A stretch of DNA of 64,000 bases, taken from positions 62,001 to 126,000 of the forward strand of contig JQIT01000004.1 of the NCBI GenBank assembly GCA_000830255.1, given 5' to 3'. Numbering within the stretch: position 1 is the first letter of the stretch; every line of letters starts with the position of its first letter. The notes beneath the pieces are model-generated. The model was not told where the DNA came from and did not search any database. It worked only from the letters and a program-made list of their open reading frames with translations. The position numbers and the translations under genes were made by a program. Shown piece after piece: positions 36,814 to 45,728 of the stretch. The stretch comes from Sulfuricurvum sp. PC08-66 (lineage in GTDB: Bacteria > Campylobacterota > Campylobacteria > Campylobacterales > Sulfurimonadaceae).

Positions 36814-37599
36814 CTACCCTACACACAGCGTCAGCGTTGGCGGTGCCACCTGAGGATAATAGGAGTCCAATGTTTCATACTGCGTGGTAGGGCGTTGTAC
36901 ATAGTAGCCTTGGACGAGTTGGCACCCCATTTGACGGCATATCATTAGCTCTGTGGCACTCTCGACCCCCTCTGCCAAGACGACAATATCGAGACGCTGT
37001 GCCAAATCGACGATGCTTTGGACAATCGTGCGCTTCTTGATATCGGTGCAGATATTGGAGAGAAAAAAGCGGTCAATTTTGAGGATGTGTGGCGTAGAGC
37101 GATACAAGAGTAAAAAGCCCGAATACCCCATCCCAAAATCATCGATAGCGATACGGTAGTGCTCCTCTTTGTAGTGGCGCATCAGCTCCTCGAACCCTTC
37201 GCTTACGGTAACTTGGGTGCGTTCAGAGATTTCAAAACAGATTTGACGCGAATGCAGTCCAAAATGGTGCAAAAATTTCGCCGTGTTGCCCGCACTAAAA
37301 TCGCTCATCTCGAAGAGTCGATTGTCTACGTTGATGAAGAGGGTCAAATCGCGAAAATTTTCCAAGCGTACAAAACGCTCCATCACTTTGTAGCGCAGTG
37401 CCAACTCCACGCCATAAAGCACATTCGCCTCAAATGCCGTATCAAAAAAGTGCGCTATCGAATCAAACCCGATTTTTTCGGTGCCGCGTAAAAGCGCCTC
37501 GACCCCAAAAATTTCGCCACTCTCGATGGTTACGATAGGTTGAAAAGCGATTTCAAGCTCATCTATGTAATTGCGCCATTGCGAAGAGAGTGTTTCCAT
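36814..37599 (-). CDS. stand-alone EAL domain protein (c-di-GMP phosphodiesterase)
   Basis: A 261-residue soluble protein made of an EAL domain only. Signature residues are present: GVEALLRG (EAL), FINVDNRLF (conserved Asn), FEISERT (Glu), IAIDDFGMGYSG (DDFG) and LKIDRFF (Lys). It should therefore hydrolyse c-di-GMP, although it lacks any partner sensor domain. No operon partner; divergent from the phosphomannomutase gene. Confidence 0.9.
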   Translation of the reverse strand: METLSSQWRNYIDELEIAFQPIVTIESGEIFGVEALLRGTEKIGFDSIAHFFDTAFEANVLYGVELALRYKVMERFVRLENFRDLTLFINVDNRLFEMSDFSAGNTAKFLHHFGLHSRQICFEISERTQVTVSEGFEELMRHYKEEHYRIAIDDFGMGYSGFLLLYRSTPHILKIDRFFLSNICTDIKKRTIVQSIVDLAQRLDIVVLAEGVESATELMICRQMGCQLVQGYYVQRPTTQYETLDSYYPQVAPPTLTLCVG

Positions 37600-37701
37600 G
37601 ATGAAAGTATAGATTTCGGGTATTTCGATTTGGTTACAAAAGTGGGACTTTACAAAGCCTCATGTATAATCAAGCCACACTATTTTTTTGGAGGGTTTTG
37701 T

Positions 37702-39096
37702 ATGCAGTCGATTTTTAGAGAGTATGATATTCGCGGGATTTATGAGGAGGAGCTCAACGAAACCGTCACCAAAATGATTGGCTATTTCCTAGGAAAAGCT
37801 ATCAAAAAACATGGCGATTGGGCGGCTATCGGCTACGATGCACGCAGTCACTCTCCTATATTGTTTGGCTATTTGGTCTCTGGTCTTGCTCTAGCAGGCG
37901 TCAAAACCCTCGATGCAGGTATGGTGCCTACACCTGTCAACTATTTTTGTAACTACCAAACCTTCGATGTCGCAGGTCAAAAGGTGACACCCGCAGGCTC
38001 GATTATGATTACGGGTAGTCACAATCCTAGCCAATACAACGGCTTCAAAATCACTATTAACAAACTCCCCTTCTTTGGCGAAGATATCTACGCCATCGGC
38101 AAAAAAATTACACGCCTACTAGCGACCCAAAGCATGCTCATCCCCGATGCCCACACCACCTACCCTATCAATGCCAAAGAGCGCTACATCGCCTACATGC
38201 TCAACGAATTTAACTTCCTCAAAGGGTTCAAAAAGCAAATCGCTTACGACTGTGGCAACGGTGTTGCAGGTATCGTCATCGATGAAATTTTTGACCGCTT
38301 GGAGCTATCGACTACGGGACTCTTTTGTGAGCCAGATGGCACCTTCCCCAATCACCACCCAGACCCTACCATCGAGGAGAACCTCCACGATATCAAAGCC
38401 GAATTTGCCAACGGCGCCGAAGTAGCTTTCGCCTTTGACGGTGATGCTGACCGTATCGCGGTTTTGACCCCTACGAACAATATCAAGGGTGATATGCTTG
38501 CGCTTCTCTACTCTCAAGATATGCAAAACCCTACTGTCATTGGTGAGGTGAAATGTTCGCAAGTGATGTACGACACTATCAATGCACGCGGTGGAAAAGC
38601 CGTCATGTACAAAACAGGACACTCCAACCTCAAAGTCAAACTCAAAGAGTTGCACGCAGACCTCGCCGCTGAAGTGAGCGGTCACATCTTCTTCAATGAC
38701 CGCTATTTCGGCTACGACGATGCTATCTATGCAACGTTGCGTACCCTTGAACTACTCTACCACGGTATCGATATGGACGCTGAGCTTGCCAAACTTCCTC
38801 GCGTCTACTCCACCGAAGAGCTCAAAGTCAAAACCACCGAGACCCAAAAATTCGCCATCATCGACCAGCTCAAAATCGAACTACAAAACCCACCTGCCTC
38901 CTTCCCACACATCCGTGATATCATCGATGTCGATGGTGTACGCGTCATTTTCGATACAGGATGGGGATTGGTACGCGCGAGCAACACCACGCCTGTATTG
39001 GTGACACGTTTTGAGTCCACCGATGCCGCTGATGCACACCGCTACGAAGAGGCGCTCAACGCCCTCATCGCCACCGCACAAAGCAAGGTAGCATAG
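37702..39096 (+). CDS. phosphomannomutase/phosphoglucomutase
   Basis: A 464-residue alpha-D-phosphohexomutase of the AlgC/ManB type. The phosphoserine loop is TGSHNPSQYNG, the Mg2+ loop FDGDADRIAV, and the sugar-binding loop AEVSGHIFF. It interconverts hexose 6- and 1-phosphates for LPS, capsule and glycan precursors. I use the ATG at 37702 after GGAGGG; the longer upstream frame overlaps the divergent EAL gene and has no RBS. A TATAAT (37665-37670) lies ~32 bases ahead of the start. Confidence 0.94.
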   Translation: MQSIFREYDIRGIYEEELNETVTKMIGYFLGKAIKKHGDWAAIGYDARSHSPILFGYLVSGLALAGVKTLDAGMVPTPVNYFCNYQTFDVAGQKVTPAGSIMITGSHNPSQYNGFKITINKLPFFGEDIYAIGKKITRLLATQSMLIPDAHTTYPINAKERYIAYMLNEFNFLKGFKKQIAYDCGNGVAGIVIDEIFDRLELSTTGLFCEPDGTFPNHHPDPTIEENLHDIKAEFANGAEVAFAFDGDADRIAVLTPTNNIKGDMLALLYSQDMQNPTVIGEVKCSQVMYDTINARGGKAVMYKTGHSNLKVKLKELHADLAAEVSGHIFFNDRYFGYDDAIYATLRTLELLYHGIDMDAELAKLPRVYSTEELKVKTTETQKFAIIDQLKIELQNPPASFPHIRDIIDVDGVRVIFDTGWGLVRASNTTPVLVTRFESTDAADAHRYEEALNALIATAQSKVA

Positions 39097-39098
39097 TC

Positions 39099-40112
39099 AT
39101 GAACGGTGTCATCCTCTCGATGCCCTTGGATATGCATCTGCATCTACGCGACCATGAGATGCTAGAGGTGGTGGCACCCTTGACGGCACACACCTTTTCA
39201 GGGGCATTGGTTATGCCCAATCTCGTTCCCCCCGTCAAAACCCGTGACGCTGTTATCGCCTACCGCAAACGTATTCTCGATGCAGTCGAGGGGCACAACG
39301 ATTTTGAGCCTTATATGACCCTCTTTTTTGATGCCAGCTACGACAAAGCCTTCTTGCAAGAGCTTCGAGACGATATTTTGGCACTCAAACTCTACCCCGC
39401 AGGCATCACCACCAACTCCCAAGGGGGCGTAGCGCACTTCGATATCGAGACCCTTCGTCCTACACTAGAAGCGATGAGCGAATTGGGCATACCGCTGTGC
39501 GTACATGGTGAGACCAACGGCTTTGTGATGGAGAGAGAGACAGAGTTTATGACCATCTATGCACGATTAGCCAGTGAATTTCCTAACCTCAAAATCATCA
39601 TGGAGCACATCACCACTCAAGCGGCAGTGGAGCTACTCGAACTCTATGAAAACCTCTATGCCACTATCACCGTGCACCATTTGCTCATCACCCTCGATGA
39701 TGTAGCGGGCGGATTGATGCAACCGCACCTCTTTTGCAAGCCCATCGCCAAACGCCCGCAAGACCGCGCGGCACTGCTAGACGTCGCTCTTCGCGCCCAC
39801 CCCAAGGTAATGTTCGGCTCCGATTCAGCCCCCCATCCTCAACACGCCAAAGAGTCGTGCGGCTGTGCGGCAGGGGTCTTTACGGCACCCATCGCGCTAC
39901 AGCTTTTGTGCGATATTTTTGACCGCCACGACGCCCTTGAGAACCTCCAAGCCTTTGTGAGCACCAATGCCGAAAATATCTACGGTATCTGCCCTGCTTT
40001 CAAAGAGGTGACGCTCATACGCCAACCCTTTTTAGTGCCCGAAAAATATGGCAGTGTTGTACCGATGTACGCAGGTCAAACCCTACCTTGGAGCATCGGA
40101 AGTGTCCAATAG
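39099..40112 (+). CDS. pyrC: dihydroorotase (class II)
   Basis: A 337-residue amidohydrolase of pyrimidine synthesis. Metal ligands are in MHLHLRDHEM, the carbamylated lysine in LALKLYPAGITTNS, and histidines in VHGE, EHITT and HHLLITLDD; the catalytic aspartate is in FGSDSAPH. It starts three bases after the phosphomannomutase stop, and its last bases overlap the start of the response regulator. Confidence 0.95.
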   Translation: MNGVILSMPLDMHLHLRDHEMLEVVAPLTAHTFSGALVMPNLVPPVKTRDAVIAYRKRILDAVEGHNDFEPYMTLFFDASYDKAFLQELRDDILALKLYPAGITTNSQGGVAHFDIETLRPTLEAMSELGIPLCVHGETNGFVMERETEFMTIYARLASEFPNLKIIMEHITTQAAVELLELYENLYATITVHHLLITLDDVAGGLMQPHLFCKPIAKRPQDRAALLDVALRAHPKVMFGSDSAPHPQHAKESCGCAAGVFTAPIALQLLCDIFDRHDALENLQAFVSTNAENIYGICPAFKEVTLIRQPFLVPEKYGSVVPMYAGQTLPWSIGSVQ

Positions 40113-40758
40113 GGTACTACTCGTCGAAGATGATGCTCTTTTTGGGGAGACAATTGCCGAATATTTGGAAGATTTGGGCTACGAGGTAGCGCACCATTTG
40201 GATGCCTCTAGTGCTATCGATGCCACCTTCGCACAGCGCTTTTCACTCTATGTGCTCGATGTGCAACTGCCTAGCCAAAACGGTATCGATTTACTCTATA
40301 GCCTACGCGCGAGTGGCGATATGACCCCTGCACTCTACCTCACCTCCTCCCAAGCCAAAGAGACCTTGACCGCAGGCTTTGCCGCAGGGTGTGACGATTT
40401 TTTGACCAAGCCTGTCGATTTGGAGGAGTTGCGCTTGCGTATCAAGGCACTTATGCGACGCACCTATGGCGATTCACGTATGACCTTTGGGCAGTTCGTA
40501 CTCGATAGCGAGCGCCAAACCCTCATGAGAGGCTCTGAAGTAACACCGCTCAAACCCAAAGCCTTTGCACTTTTGCAACTTCTCCTCTCCCAAAAAGGGC
40601 GCACGGTCACCATCGAGCAGATTCAAGAGCGCCTCTACACCCACGCCCAAACCTCTAGCAACGGTGCCATTCGCGTCTACCTCAACGAAATCAAACGTGC
40701 CATTGGTGAAGAGTTCATCACCAATATTCGTGGCATTGGCTATCGATTCGATGCCTAA
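40102..40758 (+). CDS. OmpR-family response regulator
   Basis: A 218-residue regulator: receiver domain (VLLVEDDALF acidic pocket, VLDVQLP phospho-acceptor Asp, LTSSQ, TKPVD lysine) and a winged-helix output domain (TPLKPKAFALLQLLLSQKGRTV). It starts at a GTG inside the end of pyrC (11-base overlap, GGAG upstream) and overlaps the sensor kinase by eight bases, so the two-component pair is translationally linked. The signal is unknown. Confidence 0.93.
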   Translation: MSNRVLLVEDDALFGETIAEYLEDLGYEVAHHLDASSAIDATFAQRFSLYVLDVQLPSQNGIDLLYSLRASGDMTPALYLTSSQAKETLTAGFAAGCDDFLTKPVDLEELRLRIKALMRRTYGDSRMTFGQFVLDSERQTLMRGSEVTPLKPKAFALLQLLLSQKGRTVTIEQIQERLYTHAQTSSNGAIRVYLNEIKRAIGEEFITNIRGIGYRFDA

Positions 40759-41581
40759 TCTGCTCCACTATTTTCTCTTTCTTTTGAGCGTCATGGGCGG
40801 GGTGATTTTCACCGTCTATACCTTCTTCGAGCGACTCGATAGGGTGTGGGCGTTTGCCGCTTCGATTATCCTCGTAACACTCGCTTCGCTGTGGGTGGTC
40901 AAACGTCTTTTGGATCCGCTGGTGCGCATGGCTACACGCTTTGATATTTTGCTCAAAGAGACCCTGCATGAGCTCAACATCCCCATCGCTACCATCCAAG
41001 CCAACGCCACCATGCTCAAAAAAAACCTCGAAAATCCCAAGAGTTTGCGCCAATTGGAGCGCATGGTCGAGGCTAGCCAACACCTCCTCGTACTGCACCA
41101 AACCCTAGAGCAAAAAATCAAGCGCCAATTTCACGCCGCACCCAAAAACCGTATCGATTTGCAAAGCTTCTTGCAAAGCCGTATCGATGCCTACGGGAGT
41201 ATCTATCCGCAAGCCCATTTTGCCACGCACCTCACCCCCATGACCATCGATATCGATACCTTTGGACTGCAACAAAGCATCGACAATCTCGTCGCCAACG
41301 CCATCAAATACTCCCCTTCCCCTGCGCAAGTTACTATCACCCTCGCACCGCCCCTGCTCACCATCGAAGACAAGGGCAAAGGCATCGCCCAAGATGAGCT
41401 TCTGCGTATCTTTGAGCGCTTTTACCAAGCCGATGAGAGTGCCCAAGGCATGGGCGTGGGACTGGCGGTCGTGAAAGGTTTTTGCGACCAAAATCGCATC
41501 ACTCTCTCGATAGATTCCAAGCCCGAAGCATTTACCAAAGTTGTGTTAAACTTCGCCAACCTCACCCCAAAAAGCGACTAA
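40751..41581 (+). CDS. minimal sensor histidine kinase
   Basis: A 276-residue kinase. Two membrane helices in the first ~60 residues are joined by only ~10 residues outside. Then come a DHp helix with the phospho-accepting His (ETLHELNIPIATI) and a HATPase with N-box (NLVANAIKYSP), G1 (EDKGKGI), F (FERFYQA) and G2 (GMGVGLAV). With almost no periplasmic part it may sense within the membrane. ATGCCTAA overlaps the regulator's stop. Confidence 0.91.
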   Translation: MPNLLHYFLFLLSVMGGVIFTVYTFFERLDRVWAFAASIILVTLASLWVVKRLLDPLVRMATRFDILLKETLHELNIPIATIQANATMLKKNLENPKSLRQLERMVEASQHLLVLHQTLEQKIKRQFHAAPKNRIDLQSFLQSRIDAYGSIYPQAHFATHLTPMTIDIDTFGLQQSIDNLVANAIKYSPSPAQVTITLAPPLLTIEDKGKGIAQDELLRIFERFYQADESAQGMGVGLAVVKGFCDQNRITLSIDSKPEAFTKVVLNFANLTPKSD

Positions 41582-41584
41582 TCC

Positions 41585-42019
41585 ATGGAAATTTTAAGCG
41601 ACATTATCGACTACGGCATCATGGGAATTTTGGCGCTGATGGGGTTCATCGTTTTGTGGTTTTACCTCGAGCGACTCTTCTACTATCGCGGGATACGCCC
41701 CCAAGACTTCATCGACAAAAACAGCCTCGAAATCGCCATCACTGAGCGCCTCACCACTATCGCTACGATTGGCTCCAATGCTCCCTATATTGGATTGCTT
41801 GGGACGGTCTTTGGGATTATGCTCACCTTTTATCAGCTAGGCAACGGCAACGATATCGATACCCAAAGCATCATGGCAGGTCTCGCTCTGGCACTCAAAG
41901 CCACCGCGATGGGTCTGGTCATCGCCATTCCTAGCATCGCCATCTACAATGCCTTGGTGCGTCGATGCGAAGTGATTCTCTCCGAATTTGACACCTACAC
42001 CGCTTCCCAAAAAGCCTAA
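41585..42019 (+). CDS. exbB: ExbB/TolQ-type proton channel subunit
   Basis: A 144-residue inner-membrane protein with three helices and the conserved block ATIGSNAPYIGLLGTVFGIMLTF. It forms, with ExbD, the proton-driven motor energising TonB (or Tol). It starts three bases after the histidine kinase and shares one base with exbD. No tonB is adjacent. Confidence 0.9.
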   Translation: MEILSDIIDYGIMGILALMGFIVLWFYLERLFYYRGIRPQDFIDKNSLEIAITERLTTIATIGSNAPYIGLLGTVFGIMLTFYQLGNGNDIDTQSIMAGLALALKATAMGLVIAIPSIAIYNALVRRCEVILSEFDTYTASQKA

Positions 42020-42396
42020 TGCGTCTCAAAAAAATCCAAACCATCAATGTCATTCCCTTCATCGACATTATGTTGGTGCTTTTGGTCATTGTGCTTACCA
42101 CCGCGACCTTTATGAACCAAAAAGCGTTGCAGGTCAATCTACCCAAAAGCACTCAAGGCGACCAAAAACTCCCCCAAAAAGCGCTTGTCATCTCCATCGA
42201 CAAAGAGGGGCAATTTCTGCTAGACAACAGTGTCATGCCTCTGGATGCTATTGCGCAACGCGTGCGAGAAGTAGGTCCCGACCACCCTATCGAGCTACAC
42301 GCCGACCAAACCGCACAATACAAAGATTTCATAGGATTACTACAGCTACTCAAACGCCTCAATCACACCAATCTATATATTGTTACACAACGCTAA
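42019..42396 (+). CDS. exbD: ExbD/TolR-type proton channel subunit
   Basis: A 125-residue protein with one N-terminal membrane helix. The key aspartate that carries protons is in NVIPFIDIMLVLLVIVLTTATF, and a small periplasmic domain follows. Partner of the preceding exbB. The motor genes follow directly on a two-component system, which may tie TonB-dependent uptake to that signal. Confidence 0.92.
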   Translation: MRLKKIQTINVIPFIDIMLVLLVIVLTTATFMNQKALQVNLPKSTQGDQKLPQKALVISIDKEGQFLLDNSVMPLDAIAQRVREVGPDHPIELHADQTAQYKDFIGLLQLLKRLNHTNLYIVTQR

Positions 42397-42460
42397 CAGC
42401 CTCCTCACTTTCCCTACGATAACGCGCTACAATGTCAAAATTTTCTCCCTAGGAGTGCGA

Positions 42461-43438
42461 ATGCGCTACTTTTACAGTTCGTTTGTGTTGATGGCAATGG
42501 GGTTGGTGACAGCCTACTTTTTGGGCGGTTTTGCCGCGATGTATGTGACGCTTCTTTTGACCATTTTGGAGATTTCGCTCTCCTTTGACAATGCCGTGGT
42601 CAATGCCAAAGTGTTAGAGACAATGGAACCTGTATGGCAACGCCGCTTTATCCTCTTTGGTATTCCCATAGCGGTCTTTGGTATGCGCTTGATTTTCCCT
42701 CTCCTTATCGTGGCACTTGTGACGGGTATGGGCTTTTTTGAGACACTCAATGTCGCCATGAACGACCCTCACACCTACGAAAACAGCCTCAAAAGCGCTG
42801 AAGATACCATTTTTGCTTTTGGGGGCGCTTTTTTGCTGATGGTCTTTTTGGACTTTTTCTTCGAAGAGCGCGACATCAAATGGGTCACCTTCGTCGAAGG
42901 CTCCAACCTCGTCTCCAAAGCCTCTAGCGTCAAAAACATCGAGCTGATTTTGGCAATACTCACGGGAATTGTGTTGGGGCATGTATCGCACAGTTTTGAG
43001 GTGACGCTTGCCTTTATGTACGGCGTAGCTTTGCACTCACTGCTAGGAATGCTAGACCATTTTCTCTCCTCCAACACCGTGCGCAGCGGTATCGCAGGCT
43101 TCGTCTATCTAGAGATATTGGATGCGAGCTTTAGCTTCGATGGTGTCATTGGTGCCTTTGCTTTGACCTCCAATATATTCATCATTATGATAGGACTTGG
43201 CGTGGGTGCGATGTTTGTGCGTAGCATGACTATCTATTTTGTCCAGCATAAAACGCTCTCACACTTTCGCTATTTGGAGCACGGTGCGCACTACGCCATT
43301 GGTATCTTAGCCATCATTATGCTAGTCAAAATCGAAGTGCACATCAGCGAACTCTTCACAGGTACCGTAGGCATTGGGCTCATCGCTTTAGCCTTTTTGC
43401 ACTCCCTACGCGCAAACAAAAAAGCCTACATCGAGTAG
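42461..43438 (+). CDS. DUF475 integral-membrane protein (TerC-like)
   Basis: A 325-residue protein with about eight membrane helices. The block ILEISLSFDNAVVNAKVL and a later SFSFDGVIGA-like repeat carry acidic residues inside helices, the hallmark of the TerC/DUF475 superfamily. Relatives are linked to metal (Mn2+, tellurite) handling, but no substrate is established for DUF475. I use the ATG at 42461 with TAGGAG upstream; an earlier ATG overlaps exbD. Confidence 0.88.
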   Translation: MRYFYSSFVLMAMGLVTAYFLGGFAAMYVTLLLTILEISLSFDNAVVNAKVLETMEPVWQRRFILFGIPIAVFGMRLIFPLLIVALVTGMGFFETLNVAMNDPHTYENSLKSAEDTIFAFGGAFLLMVFLDFFFEERDIKWVTFVEGSNLVSKASSVKNIELILAILTGIVLGHVSHSFEVTLAFMYGVALHSLLGMLDHFLSSNTVRSGIAGFVYLEILDASFSFDGVIGAFALTSNIFIIMIGLGVGAMFVRSMTIYFVQHKTLSHFRYLEHGAHYAIGILAIIMLVKIEVHISELFTGTVGIGLIALAFLHSLRANKKAYIE

Positions 43439-43445
43439 GCAAACC

Positions 43446-44324
43446 TCACCACGTACCACTCATCGAGAGGCTCATGCTCTGTATCACCGCGTCATAGATG
43501 GGAAAGGTGTAGAGTGTGGGCAGATAATTTTCACTGATGCCGTATTTGAAGGAGAGTGTGTAGCTTCTCCCCTCATCGCGCAGCATCGGCAACATCAATC
43601 CCAACCCCACGAAATAGCCCTCTATATGGCTCTCTGCCAAATAGGAGTGCCCCACGACAAAGCCCCCCGCCCACGCCTCTGCGACATGTTTGAGTCGTCC
43701 GTGTACATCCACGTGCTCCTCAACATAGAGCCGCAAAATCGTGCGCTCATCGACATAAAAGAGATCGTAAATTCCCATGATTTCGTAGTTGGCGATGCTT
43801 CGTACATCGCTGTAGCGCAGCCCCACTTTTAAATCTCCCATCGAGGTGTACCAGCTGTTACCCAAAAAGAGTTGCAAAATATCACTGCTTTTAAGGGCAT
43901 CGAGATCCAAACCCCACACATTGAGCTTCACATAGCTACCCCAGAGATTTTGCACCGCGTCACTGTAGAGCATCGCACGCGCACTTACACCACTCTCTGC
44001 GAAATTTTGCGCAAGTGCTACATAGCTAGAGACCCCCATCGGGTCGGTGAGATGCAGACCAAACCCTAGCGCTGTTTGCGGATTTTGGGGCATGGTGCCG
44101 TAATAGTCCACGTTGTAGTAGCCATAATCGACCGCGCGATTTTCGGTGAGGTAGTTATCCATGTAGTAGCCGCCCATGCCATATCCGCCCCCTTGGGCTT
44201 GCATGCGCTCTAAGTTTTCCAAGAGCTTGTTGTTCATATCCATATCGAAGCGATTGAAGGTCACGAGGGGTTGCGCGTACACATAAACCCAACCCAAGAA
44301 AAGCAAAAAGAGTGAGTGTTTCAA
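43446..44324 (-). CDS. exported protein of unknown function, possible outer-membrane protein
   Basis: A 292-residue protein with a signal peptide (MKHSLFLLFLGWVYVYA, cleavage before Q). Residues ~45-60 are Gly/Tyr-rich and the remainder alternates aromatic and polar residues, ending in MSGTW; an outer-membrane beta barrel is plausible. No family recognised. Two bases from the cyclic-nucleotide-binding gene upstream, so probably in one operon. Confidence 0.68.
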   Translation of the reverse strand: MKHSLFLLFLGWVYVYAQPLVTFNRFDMDMNNKLLENLERMQAQGGGYGMGGYYMDNYLTENRAVDYGYYNVDYYGTMPQNPQTALGFGLHLTDPMGVSSYVALAQNFAESGVSARAMLYSDAVQNLWGSYVKLNVWGLDLDALKSSDILQLFLGNSWYTSMGDLKVGLRYSDVRSIANYEIMGIYDLFYVDERTILRLYVEEHVDVHGRLKHVAEAWAGGFVVGHSYLAESHIEGYFVGLGLMLPMLRDEGRSYTLSFKYGISENYLPTLYTFPIYDAVIQSMSLSMSGTW

Positions 44325-44326
44325 GG

Positions 44327-45040
44327 CTATTTCGCAGTAAGTTTGTTGTTGGTATCGATGAGTTTTCTGGAGATGATTTTGACGAAGTTTTTGTAGAGTT
44401 GGAACATCGCTTTTTTGTTCTCCTCCTCCATCTCACGGCGAAAGGAGAAAGCGAGCAATATCGTCGAATCGGCACCTGTGAGTGCACGTGCACTGCGTTT
44501 TTCACCTGTGATAGGCGACATCTCCCCTAGCACGCTTCCCTCTTGTAGCGTAGTGAGATGCTTAAAATTGGCTCTCTCGATTTGGTTGTAGGCGAAGATT
44601 TTGACATTGCCTTTGACGATGTAGTAGATGTGCTCACCCGATTGGTTTTGGTCAAAGACGATTTCATTTGCCCCAAACTGCAAAAACTCCACATCGCTAG
44701 TAACCTGCATCACATCCTCTTCGCTCATGTTGTCAAAGCACTCGAGTTTGTTACGGATTTTGAGCAGGTTGCTTTGCGCTTTGGTGAGACTCTCCATATT
44801 GACCTTGCGCACGCTACGCGCTACGACGGAGTCTATTTCGCGGATTTGCTCACGCACGGCATTCTCGATGAGGAGATTGAGCTTGGCGTATTTCATGGTG
44901 ATGAGGAAGGGGATTTTGCTGTCTTTGGTGACGACAAGCTCGTCAAATTCGTTGTTGTTGAGCGCAATAACGAAATTTTTGATCTCTTTGACGTAGTCTG
45001 GAAGAGTGACGGTTTTGCTCTCTTTTAAGGGGATACGCAT
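44327..45040 (-). CDS. cyclic nucleotide-binding domain protein
   Basis: A 237-residue cytoplasmic protein. The C-terminal ~125 residues form a CNMP fold (LQFGANEIVFDQNQSGEHIYYIVKGNVKIFAY, EGSVLGEMSPITGEKRSARALTG) with the phosphate-binding GEMS...R motif. The N-terminal ~100 residues are helical and unfamiliar. There is no DNA-binding wing, so it is not a Crp-type regulator. It may sense a cyclic nucleotide and contact a partner. I use the ATG at 45040; a TTG eight codons upstream is less likely. Confidence 0.83.
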   Translation of the reverse strand: MRIPLKESKTVTLPDYVKEIKNFVIALNNNEFDELVVTKDSKIPFLITMKYAKLNLLIENAVREQIREIDSVVARSVRKVNMESLTKAQSNLLKIRNKLECFDNMSEEDVMQVTSDVEFLQFGANEIVFDQNQSGEHIYYIVKGNVKIFAYNQIERANFKHLTTLQEGSVLGEMSPITGEKRSARALTGADSTILLAFSFRREMEEENKKAMFQLYKNFVKIISRKLIDTNNKLTAK

Positions 45041-45134
45041 AGTGGAAAAACCTCGAGACAAAATATCCTCGATTATAATCTAGCTTTGCTAAAAGAGGCG
45101 AAAACCCTCCGCTCATAATGCGAGGATAATAAAT

Positions 45135-45376
45135 TCACAAAGGCGTCACATCGACTCCCTTGGTGCGATTAACGGTTTTCGAGATAATGACATCGAGGTT
45201 GTAAAAATTTGTTTTTTTTTAGCAAATTCGGAATTTCCGAATTTATCCATGATTTCTTATTCTGTAAGCTCTTGTGTTAGCCATACGGTTTCATCTTGCA
45301 CAAGCACATCGACTTTGATTTTTCCATTTTCACTTTTGTAGAGTAAAAATTGCGTGAGTTGCAGTTGCTTATCCAT
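45135..45376 (-). pseudogene. degenerate RhuM-family gene fragment
   Basis: A second, broken RhuM copy. A 39-codon frame (45376 to 45257) reads FLLYKSENGKIKVDVLVQD then ETVWLTQE, parallel to the intact copy's IIIYENANGEIKLDVSLEN then DTVWLSQK, and stops early. After a gap, 45206-45135 continues FYNLDVIISKTVNRTKGVDV before a stop. About 50 codons between the halves are missing. The start ATG overlaps the upstream copy's stop region and has GGGGGAA ahead. Confidence 0.72.
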
Positions 45377-45728
45377 CTATTCCCCCATGATATTTACTAT
45401 CAAATTTATCACCGTCTTTTTTGGAATTTACTCTATAGCCTAGAGAGATAATCATATCGAGGTTGTAAAAGCCAATCTCCCTTACGACTTCTCTATCGCC
45501 CTCTTTTTGAACTGTTGCATTTTTTGCAACAGTTGAGTTTTTATCAAGCTCTCCCTCTTTAAGAATGTTTCTGATGTGTCTCGATATAACAGATTTATCT
45601 CTATCAAAAAGCATTTCCATCTGCTTTTGACTTAGCCACACAGTATCATTTTCTAGCGATACATCGAGCTTTATCTCACCATTGGCATTTTCGTAGATGA
45701 TGATGTTTGAGTTTGGTTGAGCGTTCAT
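45369..45728 (-). CDS. truncated RhuM-family protein
   Basis: A 119-residue protein whose first ~105 residues match the start of RhuM/DinD-like proteins (VWLSQKQMEMLFDRDKSVISRHIRNILKEGEL, VREIGFYNLDMIISLGYRVNSKK), a phage- and island-linked family with a DNA-binding-like N-terminus. Full-length members have over 300 residues; here the frame ends after an unrelated tail (DKFDSKYHGG), so it is a remnant. Its ATG overlaps the stop of the preceding membrane gene by four bases. Confidence 0.8.
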   Translation of the reverse strand: MNAQPNSNIIIYENANGEIKLDVSLENDTVWLSQKQMEMLFDRDKSVISRHIRNILKEGELDKNSTVAKNATVQKEGDREVVREIGFYNLDMIISLGYRVNSKKDGDKFDSKYHGGIDG

